From positions 1 to 28,227 of the forward strand of contig JBFXHX010000044.1 in assembly GCA_050176585.1 (NCBI GenBank): 28,227 bases of DNA, written 5' to 3'. Position numbers and translations under genes: made by a program. The notes under the pieces are model-generated. The model saw only the letters and a list, made by a program, of their open reading frames with translations, had not been told where the DNA came from and made no database searches. The stretch's first letter is position 1, and each line of letters opens with the position of its first letter. This document shows positions 15,324 through 23,108 of this stretch, piece after piece. Source of the stretch: CAYYWP01 sp050176585 (lineage in GTDB: Bacteria > Desulfobacterota > Binatia > HRBIN30 > CADEER01).

Positions 15324-18300
15324 ATGTCCGAATACGTCGAGCTGCGCTCGCGCAGCGCCTTCAGCTTTCTCGCCGGGGCTTCGCTGCCCGAGGATCTCGT
15401 CGCGCGCGCGGCCGCGCTCGATTACCCGGTGCTCGGCATGGGCGACCGCGACGGTTTGTACGGCGCGCCGCGCTTTCACCAGGCCGCGGTCAAAGCCGGG
15501 CTGCGGGCGATCATCGGCTGCGACCTCACCGGTCCCGACTGGTCGCTCTACGTGCTGGCCGCGAACCGCACCGGTTATCGCAACCTCTGCCGCTTGCTCA
15601 CCCAGAGCAAGCTGCGCGCCGCCAAGGGCGCCGGCGTCACGACATGGGAAGATCTGGAAGGACATACAGAGGGGCTGATCTGCCTGGCGGGTAGCGCCGT
15701 GGTGCAGGGGATAACCCCGTTGTCTCGCTGGCAGGCCCTCTTCCCCAATCGCCTCTATATAGCTCTGCAGCGGCACCTCGACCCCGCTGAGGAGCGGCGC
15801 AATCGCGCGCTGATGGCCATCGCGGCGCGTTACGGCCTGCCGCTGGTGGCGACCAACGACGTCCGCCACGCGCTGCCAGATGGGCGGCCGCTGCTCGACG
15901 TGCTCACCTGTCTGCGCGAGCACTGCACGCTCGACACCGCCGGGCGCCGCCTGCTCGCCAACGCGGAGCGGTACCTCAAGCCGGCGCGCGAAATCGCGGC
16001 GCTGTTTCGCGACTGCCCCGAGGCGATCCGCAATACGCGCCGCATCGCCGAGGAGTGCGAGTTCACGCTCGCCGACCTCGGTTACCGCTTCCCCGATTAT
16101 CCGCTGCCACCGGGCGAGACGCCGATCGGGCACCTGCGCGCGCTTACCTACGCCGGCGCGCGCCGGCGCTACGGGCGGATCACCGCACGCATTCGGCGCC
16201 AGCTCGAGCACGAGCTCGCCGTGATCGGCCAGCTCGAGCTCGCCGGGTACTTCCTGATCGTGTGGGACATCGTGCGCTACTGCCGCGAGGTGAACATTCT
16301 CGCGCAGGGGCGCGGCTCGGCGGCGAACTCGGCGGTCTGCTACGCGCTCGGGATCACCGCGGTCGATCCGATCGGCATGGAGCTCCTGTTCGAGCGCTTC
16401 CTCTCGCCCGAGCGCGGCGAGTGGCCGGACATCGACATCGATCTGCCGAGCGGCGATCAGCGCGAGAAGGTGATTCAGTACGTCTACCGGCGCTACGGCG
16501 CGCGCGGCGCGGCGATGACGGCCAACGTGATCACCTACCGCACGCGCAGCGCGGTGCGCGAGATCGGCAAGGTGCTCGGCTTCTCCGAGGCGCAGGTCGA
16601 CCGCCTCTCCAAGCTCCTCAACCGCTTCGAGTTCCGCGACGACATGGATGAGCTCCCGGTGCAGCTGAGGGCGGGCGGAGTCGACCCGCGCGCGCCGCGC
16701 GTCGGCCTGCTGGTCGATCTCGTCGCCCGCATCCAGAACCTGCCGCGCCACCTCGGCCAGCACTCCGGCGGCATGGTGATCGCCGCCGGCTGCCTGGACG
16801 AGGTGGTGCCGCTCGAGCCCGCGTCGATGCCGGGCCGCGTGGTGGTGCAGTGGGACAAGGACGACTGCGCGGACCTCGGCATCATCAAGGTCGATCTGCT
16901 CGGCCTCGGGATGATGGCGGTGCTCGAGGAGGCGATTCCGCTGATCCGCGCGCACGAGGGCGTCGAGCTGGACCTCGCGCACCTGCCGCCCGATGATCCG
17001 AAGACCTACGCGATGCTGCAGCGCGCCGACACGATCGGCGTCTTCCAGGTGGAGAGCCGCGCGCAGATGGCGACGCTGCCGCGGCTCAAGCCCGATCACT
17101 TCTATGACCTCGTGGTCGAGGTGGCGATCATCCGGCCGGGGCCGATCGTCGGCCACATGGTGCACCCGTATCTGCATCGGCGCCGCGGGCGCGAGCCGGT
17201 GACCTACGCGCACCCCGATCTCGAGCCGATCCTCGCGCGCACCCTCGGCGTGCCGCTCTTCCAAGAGCAGCTCCTGCGGATGGCGATGGTGCTCGCCGGC
17301 TTCAGCGGCGGTGAAGCCGAGGAGCTCCGCCGCGCGATGGGCTTCAAGCGCTCGGCCGCACGCATGCGCGAGATCGACGCGCGCTTGCGCTCGGGCATGG
17401 CCGCGCGCGGCATCACCGGCGAGACGGCGGAGTCGATCATCCAGAGCATCACCGCCTTCGCGCTCTACGGCTTCCCCGAATCGCACGCCGCGAGCTTCGC
17501 GCTGCTCGCCTACGCTTCCGCGTACCTGCGCGCCCATCACCTCGCCGCCTTCACCTGCGCGATGCTGAACAACTGGCCGCTCGGGTTCTATCATCCGGCG
17601 ACGCTGGTGGAGGACGCGCAGCGGCATGGGCTGTGCGTGCTGCCGATCGATGTGGCGCGCTCCAGTGTGCGCTGCACGCTGCAGCGCGAAGGGGTTGAGG
17701 GGGTAGCGGGTTACGGGGTTCGGGGCGGAGAAGAGGCGGGGTCCAACCCCTTATGTCTGCGTCTCGGGCTGCGTTACGTGACCGGCCTTCGGGAAGATGC
17801 GGGCAAGCGCATCGAAACCGCTCGCGCGGCGGCCCCGTTTGCATCGCTTGAAGACGTGGCGCACCGCGCCCGCCTGCGCGACGACGAGCTGCAACGCCTC
17901 GCGCACGCCGGCGCCTTCGCCTCGTTTGGCCTCACGCGTCGCGACGCGCTCTGGCAGGCGGCGGCGGTTCCGCGGGAGCCGCTGTTCATGAAGAAAGGGG
18001 TGCCCATCGCCTCCGAGGGGGGTACGCGGTTCACGCCCACCCCCCTCACCCCCTTGCCCCCAATGACAGCTCTCGATCAGACCCTGGCCGACTACAAATC
18101 CACGGGACTGACGACCGGCCCGCATCTCATGACGTATCTGCGGGCGGAGATCGAAGCGCAGGGCGTGCTGCGCGCGTGCGATCTCGAGAAGCAGCGGAAC
18201 GGCGCGCGGGTGAAAGTCGCCGGGCTGGTCATCGTGCGCCAGCGGCCCGGCACCGCCAAGGGGTTCTGCTTCCTCACGCTCGAGGACGAGACCGGCATCG

Positions 18301-18542
18301 CCAATGCCGTGGTGACCCCGGACATGTTCCAGCGCCACCGCGCGGTCGTGCACACCGCGCCGATCCTCATGGTCGAAGGGCCGCTGCAGGTCGTCGACGG
18401 CGTCATCCACGTGCGCGCGCGCCACTTCACGCCGCTGACCCTGCCGCGCGAAACCGTCCGCCAGACCGGCTCCGGCTACCGCATGCGGGTCACGCCGGAA
18501 GACGAGCCGCCGGCGCTGCCGAAGTCGCACGACTTTCACTGA
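15324..18542 (+). CDS. dnaE2: Error-prone DNA polymerase DnaE2 (C-family)
   Basis: A 1072-residue C-family polymerase of the DnaE2 (ImuC) type. Catalytic aspartates are in PDIDIDLPSGDQRE (D369, D371) and KVDLLGLGMM (D524). Other landmarks are ILAQGRGSAANS, LPRHLGQHSGGMV, GVFQVESRAQM, IRPGPIVG and FALYGFPESHAASFALLAY. An OB fold lies near residues 975-1040 (KVAGLVIVRQRPGTAKGFCFLTLEDE). The N-terminal PHP domain is degenerate: the HxH pair is R8/R10, and R42 replaces the next His. No PHP-based proofreading is therefore expected. It performs lesion bypass with ImuA and ImuB. Two insertions rich in G or C runs (residues about 789-810 and 891-911) interrupt conserved segments but keep the frame. 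The ATG lies 3 nt after the GxxExxY stop. Confidence 0.96.
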   Translation: MSEYVELRSRSAFSFLAGASLPEDLVARAAALDYPVLGMGDRDGLYGAPRFHQAAVKAGLRAIIGCDLTGPDWSLYVLAANRTGYRNLCRLLTQSKLRAAKGAGVTTWEDLEGHTEGLICLAGSAVVQGITPLSRWQALFPNRLYIALQRHLDPAEERRNRALMAIAARYGLPLVATNDVRHALPDGRPLLDVLTCLREHCTLDTAGRRLLANAERYLKPAREIAALFRDCPEAIRNTRRIAEECEFTLADLGYRFPDYPLPPGETPIGHLRALTYAGARRRYGRITARIRRQLEHELAVIGQLELAGYFLIVWDIVRYCREVNILAQGRGSAANSAVCYALGITAVDPIGMELLFERFLSPERGEWPDIDIDLPSGDQREKVIQYVYRRYGARGAAMTANVITYRTRSAVREIGKVLGFSEAQVDRLSKLLNRFEFRDDMDELPVQLRAGGVDPRAPRVGLLVDLVARIQNLPRHLGQHSGGMVIAAGCLDEVVPLEPASMPGRVVVQWDKDDCADLGIIKVDLLGLGMMAVLEEAIPLIRAHEGVELDLAHLPPDDPKTYAMLQRADTIGVFQVESRAQMATLPRLKPDHFYDLVVEVAIIRPGPIVGHMVHPYLHRRRGREPVTYAHPDLEPILARTLGVPLFQEQLLRMAMVLAGFSGGEAEELRRAMGFKRSAARMREIDARLRSGMAARGITGETAESIIQSITAFALYGFPESHAASFALLAYASAYLRAHHLAAFTCAMLNNWPLGFYHPATLVEDAQRHGLCVLPIDVARSSVRCTLQREGVEGVAGYGVRGGEEAGSNPLCLRLGLRYVTGLREDAGKRIETARAAAPFASLEDVAHRARLRDDELQRLAHAGAFASFGLTRRDALWQAAAVPREPLFMKKGVPIASEGGTRFTPTPLTPLPPMTALDQTLADYKSTGLTTGPHLMTYLRAEIEAQGVLRACDLEKQRNGARVKVAGLVIVRQRPGTAKGFCFLTLEDETGIANAVVTPDMFQRHRAVVHTAPILMVEGPLQVVDGVIHVRARHFTPLTLPRETVRQTGSGYRMRVTPEDEPPALPKSHDFH
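17689..17752 (+). repeat. In-frame G-run palindromic insertion A within dnaE2
   Basis: The segment starts AAGGGGTTGAGGGGGT and ends AACCCCTT, an 8-bp inverted repeat at its borders. It contains five runs of three or more G within 35 nt (17691-17725), a G-quadruplex-type pattern on the coding strand. It encodes about 21 low-complexity residues (EGVEGVAGYGVRGG...) where DnaE2 relatives pass directly from the CTL strand to RLGLRYV. Confidence 0.6.
17994..18055 (-). repeat. In-frame palindromic insertion B within dnaE2, inverted relative of A
   Basis: On the minus strand it starts AAGGGGGTGAGGGGGGT, close to the start of insertion A (AAGGGGTTGAGGGGGT). Internal arms GAGGGGGGT (18015-18023) and ACCCCCCTC (18039-18047) can pair, as can the ends. 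It encodes a linker-like stretch (GVPIASEGGTRFTPTPLTPL) ahead of MTALDQTLADY. Confidence 0.55.
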
Positions 18543-18550
18543 GCTGGCTT

Positions 18551-18616
18551 CCGTTCAACGCGGAGAAGCGGAGTGATGAACACCCTTCGCGCCTTCGCGC
18601 CTTCCGCGTTGAACGG
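18551..18616. terminator. Inverted repeat after dnaE2, possible terminator
   Basis: A perfect 14-bp inverted repeat, CCGTTCAACGCGGA at 18551-18564 and TCCGCGTTGAACGG at 18603-18616, starts 8 nt after the dnaE2 stop. Its arms contain the AACGCG core of the dispersed short repeat, and the loop holds two more GCGCCTTC-type units (18585-18602). A terminator role for the mutasome operon is plausible from position; there is no T-run, so it may only be two inverted repeat copies. Confidence 0.5.
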
Positions 18617-18708
18617 GGCGATGGAGGGGCCGGCATTCGAATTTGCAGCGCCGCGGCCGGTGCATCATAGTCCGTCCCCTGCACGGCGGTTCAGCGGAGG
18701 GAACGTTT

Positions 18709-19749
18709 ATGGCGTTCGAGGAGATCCGCGTCGGCGGTTGCTGCTCGTATCTCATCGCGTGCGACGAGACGTACTGCGGGTTGCTGGTCGATCCCGAGCT
18801 TTCGCAAATCGACCGCACGCTCGCGCTGATCGGTAAGGCCGGCGTGCGCCTGCAATACGTCGTCGATACCCACACGCACGCGGACCACTTCTCGGCCTCG
18901 CGCGCACTGGCGCACCGCCTCGGCGTGCCGGTCGTCATGCACAGCGCCAGTGCGGCCCCGTACGTCGACCTGCGGGTCGACGATGGCGAAACGCTGATCG
19001 CGGGGCACCTCCGGGTGCGCGTGCTCCACACGCCCGGGCATGCAGAGGATTCCATCTCCCTCGCGCTGCCGGACCGCGTGCTCACCGGCGACACGCTGCT
19101 GCGGCTCGGTACGGGTCGCACCGACCTGCCGACGGGCAATCCGGATGCATTGTACGACAGCCTGTTCGGCAAGCTGCTCCGGCTCGGCGATGCGGTCGCC
19201 GTCTATCCCGGCCACAACTACAAGGACACACCGCTGACCACGATCGGCCAGGAGAAGGCCGAGAACCCGCGCTTACAGTGGCGCGAGCGCGCCGCCTTCG
19301 TGGAGCACATGCGCGCGCTCAGCATGGGCATGCCCGATCACCTGACCGAGGCGCTGCGGACGAACCGCACCGGCGGGAAGACCGTGGCGCAGCTCCTCGA
19401 CGAAGCCGCGCGCCAGATCGCGTTCATGTCGATGGAAGAGGTCCGCGGCGCGGTCGCGGCGAGCACTGCAGATCTGATCGTGCTCGACGTGCGCGAGCGC
19501 GACGCCTACGAGGCCGGTCACATCCCGGGCGCGCGCCACGCGGCGCGCGGCCAGCTCGAGCTGCGCGTCGATTCCCTGCTGCCTGACCCGACCGCGCGCG
19601 TGCTGACGTGCTGCGAGTTCGGCAAGATCTCGACCCTCGCCGCCGCCACCCTGCGCACCCTGGGTTTCAACCGCGCGGTCGCGCTCGACGGCGGCATGAA
19701 GGCGTGGCGGGACGCCGGGTATCCGATCACGTCGGGAAGCGGATCGTAA
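18709..19749 (+). CDS. Persulfide dioxygenase-rhodanese fusion (ETHE1-like MBL fold)
   Basis: A 346-residue two-domain protein. Residues 1 to about 240 are a metallo-beta-lactamase fold of the ETHE1/persulfide dioxygenase type: H55-T-H57-A-D59-H60, H111 in HTPGH, D128 in LTGDT, and H169 in YPGH. The GTGRTDLPTGNP segment is typical of ETHE1 rather than glyoxalase II. Residues about 255-346 are a rhodanese domain with active-site loop C302-EFGKIS and the closing ALDGGMKAWRDAGYP. Family knowledge: persulfide dioxygenase oxidises glutathione persulfide to sulfite with Fe(II), and the rhodanese transfers sulfane sulfur to or from glutathione or thiosulfate. The ATG at 18709 has GCGGAGGG at 18694-18701. 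It stands alone and converges on the thaumatin-like gene. A sulfide-detoxification role is inferred from domains. Confidence 0.93.
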   Translation: MAFEEIRVGGCCSYLIACDETYCGLLVDPELSQIDRTLALIGKAGVRLQYVVDTHTHADHFSASRALAHRLGVPVVMHSASAAPYVDLRVDDGETLIAGHLRVRVLHTPGHAEDSISLALPDRVLTGDTLLRLGTGRTDLPTGNPDALYDSLFGKLLRLGDAVAVYPGHNYKDTPLTTIGQEKAENPRLQWRERAAFVEHMRALSMGMPDHLTEALRTNRTGGKTVAQLLDEAARQIAFMSMEEVRGAVAASTADLIVLDVRERDAYEAGHIPGARHAARGQLELRVDSLLPDPTARVLTCCEFGKISTLAAATLRTLGFNRAVALDGGMKAWRDAGYPITSGSGS

Positions 19750-19772
19750 TCGGCAAGCGCACGACTCCGCTG

Positions 19773-19837
19773 AAGCGGCGGCACGTGTAGCCGCACGGCA
19801 TCGCGCGGCGATGCCCCGGTGGGGCGCGGCAACCCCG
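19773..19837 (+). repeat. GTAG-type REP-like element, copy 2
   Basis: Contains GGCGGCACGTGTAGCCGCAC followed by the hairpin CATCGC-GCG-GCGATG and a CCCCGG tail. It aligns with the left half of the element at 24675 (CATCGC-GCA-GCGATG) over about 60 nt with few differences. It lies between two convergent genes. The remainder of 19750-20033 has no gene that I can support. Confidence 0.6.
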
Positions 19838-19988
19838 CCATGCGCCAATGCGCAGGCGCGGCGTCACGAACGCCTCCGCGACTTCGTCTTGCGCGGTATG
19901 GGGAACGCCGCTCCGCCCATTGCATGGCGGCAACGACGGCCGGCAGCATGTCGGTGGAACTTCGCGTTGAAAGCGCGCTGGTGGAATG

Positions 19989-20017
19989 GCCGCGGCACGA
20001 GAAAGTGATGCCGCGGC
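19989..20017 (-). terminator. GC-rich hairpin after the thaumatin-like gene
   Basis: GCCGCGGCA (19989-19997) and TGCCGCGGC (20009-20017) form a perfect 9-bp stem with an 11-nt loop. It begins 16 nt past the stop codon of the minus-strand thaumatin-like gene. No T-run follows, so termination is inferred from position and stem strength. Confidence 0.45.
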
Positions 20018-20033
20018 GTCGCCGATCCCTGCG

Positions 20034-22340
20034 TCACTGATACGTGACCGCGTCCTCCATGGTCAGCGTGGTCTGCGTGTCGCCGCAGTTCGCGAACACC
20101 TCGATCAGGACATCGTAGGTGCCGGCGGCGGTCGCGGCGGGGATGTTCGCGATCGTCAGCTGCGAGCTGCTGGTCACGACCGCGCCGGCGATCGGTTGAT
20201 TGCCGGGCCCGAGATCCACGCTGACCACCGGCTGCTTGCCGCTGCTGAGGCAGAAGCGGCCGTCGGCGTCGTTCAGCAGCAGGGCACTCCCGGTGTAGCT
20301 CATGCCGGCGAGCGGCACGCTGACCGAAGCCGTCATGCCGCCGTTCTCGATCCAGCTGAGCGCCGAGCCGCCGCCCGCGGTCGGGGTTGCCGTCGGGACG
20401 GCATCGGTGGGGCTCGGCGTTGCAGCGGCCCCGGTCGCAGTCGCCGTGCTGGCCGCGCTGGTCGCGGTGGCAGTCGGTTGTGTGCCGCAGGGCGTCGCCG
20501 GGGTGGCGGTGACGATGTGCACCGTCGGCGTCGGCGTGCCAGTCGGTATGCCGCCTGGGGTGGCGGCGCTGCCGCAGAAGCTGATCGCGAAGCCGTTGGC
20601 GCTGCTCGCGCCGATGGTGCAGCCGTAGTCGGCCGCTTTGTCATCGTACTGGAAGACGTATGAGCCCGGACAGGCGCTCTTGAACGTTTCGTAGTACGCC
20701 GTGGTGCCGCCGCCGGCCTGGATGCCGGCTTGGACCCAGGACGGATTGAAGCCCCCGCCGGCGCTGGCATAGAAGCCCTCGCTGCCCTGCGGCTCGCATG
20801 TGCCGAGGCCGCTGAAGGTCGGCGGCACGCAGGGATACGCGACGCCGCCGCTGTAGTTCACTGCCTGGCAGGTGTAGCCGAGCGCGTCGCTGAACATGCC
20901 GGCGTACTGGCCGCACGCGGAGCTGATGTTGCTCGCCGAGCAGCCGTAGTCTGGCACCAGCACGCCGCCCACGAACTGCAGGCATACGCCGGCGCCGGGC
21001 GGCGGCAGGACCGCGCACTGGCCGCCCTTGCAGCTCTGGCCGGTGGGGCAGTCGGCGCTGGTCGTGCAGCAGCCGTTCACGACGAAGCTGCTGGTGAACT
21101 CTGTTCCGGGCGGACAATCGGCGGGCGAGAACGCGGTGATCGTGCCCGAGTTCGTCGACGCCTGCGTGTTGTTCCCGGCGGGCGTACCGAACGGATCGGC
21201 CGTGTTCTTGGCTTCGTACATGTCGAGGTACGTCGGCGGTCCGCCGGCGGCGCCGGAGCACAGCGTCGTCGGCCCCGGTGGATTGCCCAGCGCATCGATG
21301 GTGATCGCGTCGGTGCACTTCAGGTCCGGCGGCGGGGTCACCTCCGGGCCGGCGCCGGCCGAGTTGCAGGCGTCCTGCGGCTGGTAGCAACCGGCCGTCT
21401 GCCCGCTGCCGAACGGGTCGGGGTAGACGAGGTTCGCCGGGCAGGTCGTGTTCAGGTCGCTGATACAGCCGGCCATCGGGCATCCGGCGCCGCCGGTCAC
21501 GCTGACGCTCATCTCGACGTTGAAGCCGTTGATCACGCTGACGTCGTAATTGAGCGACCCGCCGGATGTCGTGGTGGGCTCGAAGCGGATCGCCGGCGCG
21601 GTTGGGCCGGACTGGCCGCTGCCGGTGGAACCGCAATCGAGCAGGCCACCGGTCAGCGTGCGCGGGCTCCCGCCGCACTGGCCGGTCGCGCAGGTGAGGG
21701 TCGTGCCGTCGAGCGTGCAGCCGGTGCGCGGCCAGAACACGCCGGAGCTCCAATCTTGCGGCATGCAGAAGGTCGCGACGGTGGTGCACAAGCCTCCGAC
21801 GCAGGGCGCCCCGCTGCAGTCGATGTCGCTCGCGCAGGTGCAGCGGCCGAGCGTCTCGCCCGCCGGTACGGTGCAGCTGTTGCCGCTGCTGCATACGGTC
21901 GCCTCGTTTGCGGCCGTGCAGGCGGCGGCCAGCGCCCAGTTGCCCGACAGCGGCGGCGTGGAGCTCGCGCCCGGGCCGTTCTGGCCGATGTAGATCACGT
22001 CACCGCAGTAGTTCGTGAACGTGTACGTGTAAGTGGCGCCGCTGCACTGCGCCGCCGCGGCGCAACCCGCCAGTGCCGCATCCACCGCGGTGACGACCTC
22101 GTCGACGGTGATGCTGCCGTCGAGATCGCTGTCGCCGGCGAGGCAGACGGAGACGTCCACGTGCTCCAGGACGGCGTTGACGAGCGTGACCAACTCGTGC
22201 ACCTGCACCACGCCGTCGGCGTTGCAGTCGCCGCTGCAGGTCTGTGCCATAGCCTGGCGCGCCGCGCTGAGCGCCACGAGCGCGGCCAGGAGTGCGTGAA
22301 CGATGCAGCGGGATGGGGTCGACGTCCGGTCGGTGTACAT
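20034..22340 (-). CDS. Secreted thaumatin-like protein with EF-hand (dockerin-like) N-terminus and P/T-rich linker
   Basis: A 768-residue exported protein. The ATG at 22340 has GGAGAA close upstream, and a signal peptide ends at AMA-QT (residue 32). Two calcium-type loops follow, at 38-49 (DCNADGVVQVHE) and 70-81 (DSDLDGSITVDE). Residues about 103-591 carry landmarks of the thaumatin family (PF00314): YTFTNYCGDVIYIG, FWPRTGC (R205), CATGQCGG, FEP (E254), LNYDVSVINGFNVEM (D266), FKSACPGSYVFQYDD (D566) and FAISFCGSA. In the acidic-cleft REDDD set the second Asp is Asn271. Cysteine-rich insertions (CASDIDCSGAPCVGGLC; CTTSADCPTGQSCKGGQC) make it more than twice plant size. A P/T-rich linker (592-656) leads to an Ig/IPT-like beta domain. 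Function is unknown; some family members bind or cut beta-glucans. A decayed copy lies at about 24355-24500. Confidence 0.88.
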   Translation of the reverse strand: MYTDRTSTPSRCIVHALLAALVALSAARQAMAQTCSGDCNADGVVQVHELVTLVNAVLEHVDVSVCLAGDSDLDGSITVDEVVTAVDAALAGCAAAAQCSGATYTYTFTNYCGDVIYIGQNGPGASSTPPLSGNWALAAACTAANEATVCSSGNSCTVPAGETLGRCTCASDIDCSGAPCVGGLCTTVATFCMPQDWSSGVFWPRTGCTLDGTTLTCATGQCGGSPRTLTGGLLDCGSTGSGQSGPTAPAIRFEPTTTSGGSLNYDVSVINGFNVEMSVSVTGGAGCPMAGCISDLNTTCPANLVYPDPFGSGQTAGCYQPQDACNSAGAGPEVTPPPDLKCTDAITIDALGNPPGPTTLCSGAAGGPPTYLDMYEAKNTADPFGTPAGNNTQASTNSGTITAFSPADCPPGTEFTSSFVVNGCCTTSADCPTGQSCKGGQCAVLPPPGAGVCLQFVGGVLVPDYGCSASNISSACGQYAGMFSDALGYTCQAVNYSGGVAYPCVPPTFSGLGTCEPQGSEGFYASAGGGFNPSWVQAGIQAGGGTTAYYETFKSACPGSYVFQYDDKAADYGCTIGASSANGFAISFCGSAATPGGIPTGTPTPTVHIVTATPATPCGTQPTATATSAASTATATGAAATPSPTDAVPTATPTAGGGSALSWIENGGMTASVSVPLAGMSYTGSALLLNDADGRFCLSSGKQPVVSVDLGPGNQPIAGAVVTSSSQLTIANIPAATAAGTYDVLIEVFANCGDTQTTLTMEDAVTYQ

Positions 22341-23108
22341 TTCTCCAGGATAGACCGCGAATTGCCTTAGCCAAGCGCAAATTGCGCCGCGCGGGCACAG
22401 AGCCAGCGCTGCTGTGCGCGATCGCCGCGGCCCTGTCTGTGCGCATGGGGTCGCCACTACCCAAACAATGGCGCTCGCTTGATGCTTGCGGCGTGGATCA
22501 ACATCGGAAACTCGCGCCGCCACGGCGCCGCCCGCGCGGGGCTTCGAAGGTGCTCGGAAATATTGCGCGCGGTACTACATCGGAAGCTCGATAAAGCCGA
22601 AGCGCCTAACGAGCTGCGCCGGATGCGCAAAGATTGGGCACTTCAACGCGCAAGGCGCCGGTGGAATGCTTGGCGATTTTTTCGGCGTGTGTTGCACCGT
22701 GTGGCGCTGTGTAGCGCCGCTGCCCCCGGTGCCAACCGCAGGCTGCAGGTCCTGAAGTAGCGCCTAGCCTCGATGCGGGCGCGTGCGTTGAAACGCTTCG
22801 TGAACCGGCGGCATGGAGCGAGCGAGGAGAGCGCGGGCAGCGTCACATGCCAGAGCTGCGCGGAGGCGGGTGGGACCCGAACACGTATCGAGATGTGTAG
22901 CGGCAGCGCTCACGGCTACGAGCGGCACTCCGCGCAGCGGCGGTGGCGATCTATTCCAAACACCACGCGGAGCGCCAAACGCGAGCCTTCACGATCTCAA
23001 TTGTCTCCCAGAAGAAGGTATGTCTATCCGTTTCACCACAGGCGAGTTGAGGGCGATCGATGCGCGGACTCCCCGCCGCTCCCCCTCAAGAAGTAGGCGG
23101 CGTGTACG
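22341..23108. other. 768-nt region without a supportable gene
   Basis: No reading frame here shows a family motif or a credible start; the short open frames are arginine-rich and read like random GC-rich DNA. The first 30 nt carry the ribosome site and probably the promoter of the thaumatin-like gene (minus strand). A GTAGC...GGCTAC imperfect palindrome with a central AGCGCT lies at 22897-22919. GC content is lower than in the genes. It may hold decayed coding sequence or an undetected RNA, but nothing can be shown. Confidence 0.5.

Noticed and set aside
14790..17627. Minus-strand open frame of 945 codons across imuB, the GxxExxY gene and dnaE2
   Set aside because: It crosses several well-supported genes and has no recognisable domain.
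20730..22370. Plus-strand open frame of 546 codons opposite the thaumatin-like gene
   Set aside because: Ala/Arg/Gly-rich shadow; the minus-strand frame has signal peptide, EF-hands and thaumatin motifs.
22600..22625. GCCTAAC resembling an integron attC core site
   Set aside because: Only one half-core is present; no matching GTTRRRY core at attC distance, no integrase and no cassette array.
22479..22760. Small plus-strand open frames in the gap after the thaumatin-like gene
   Set aside because: No ribosome site, no motif, and composition like random GC-rich sequence.
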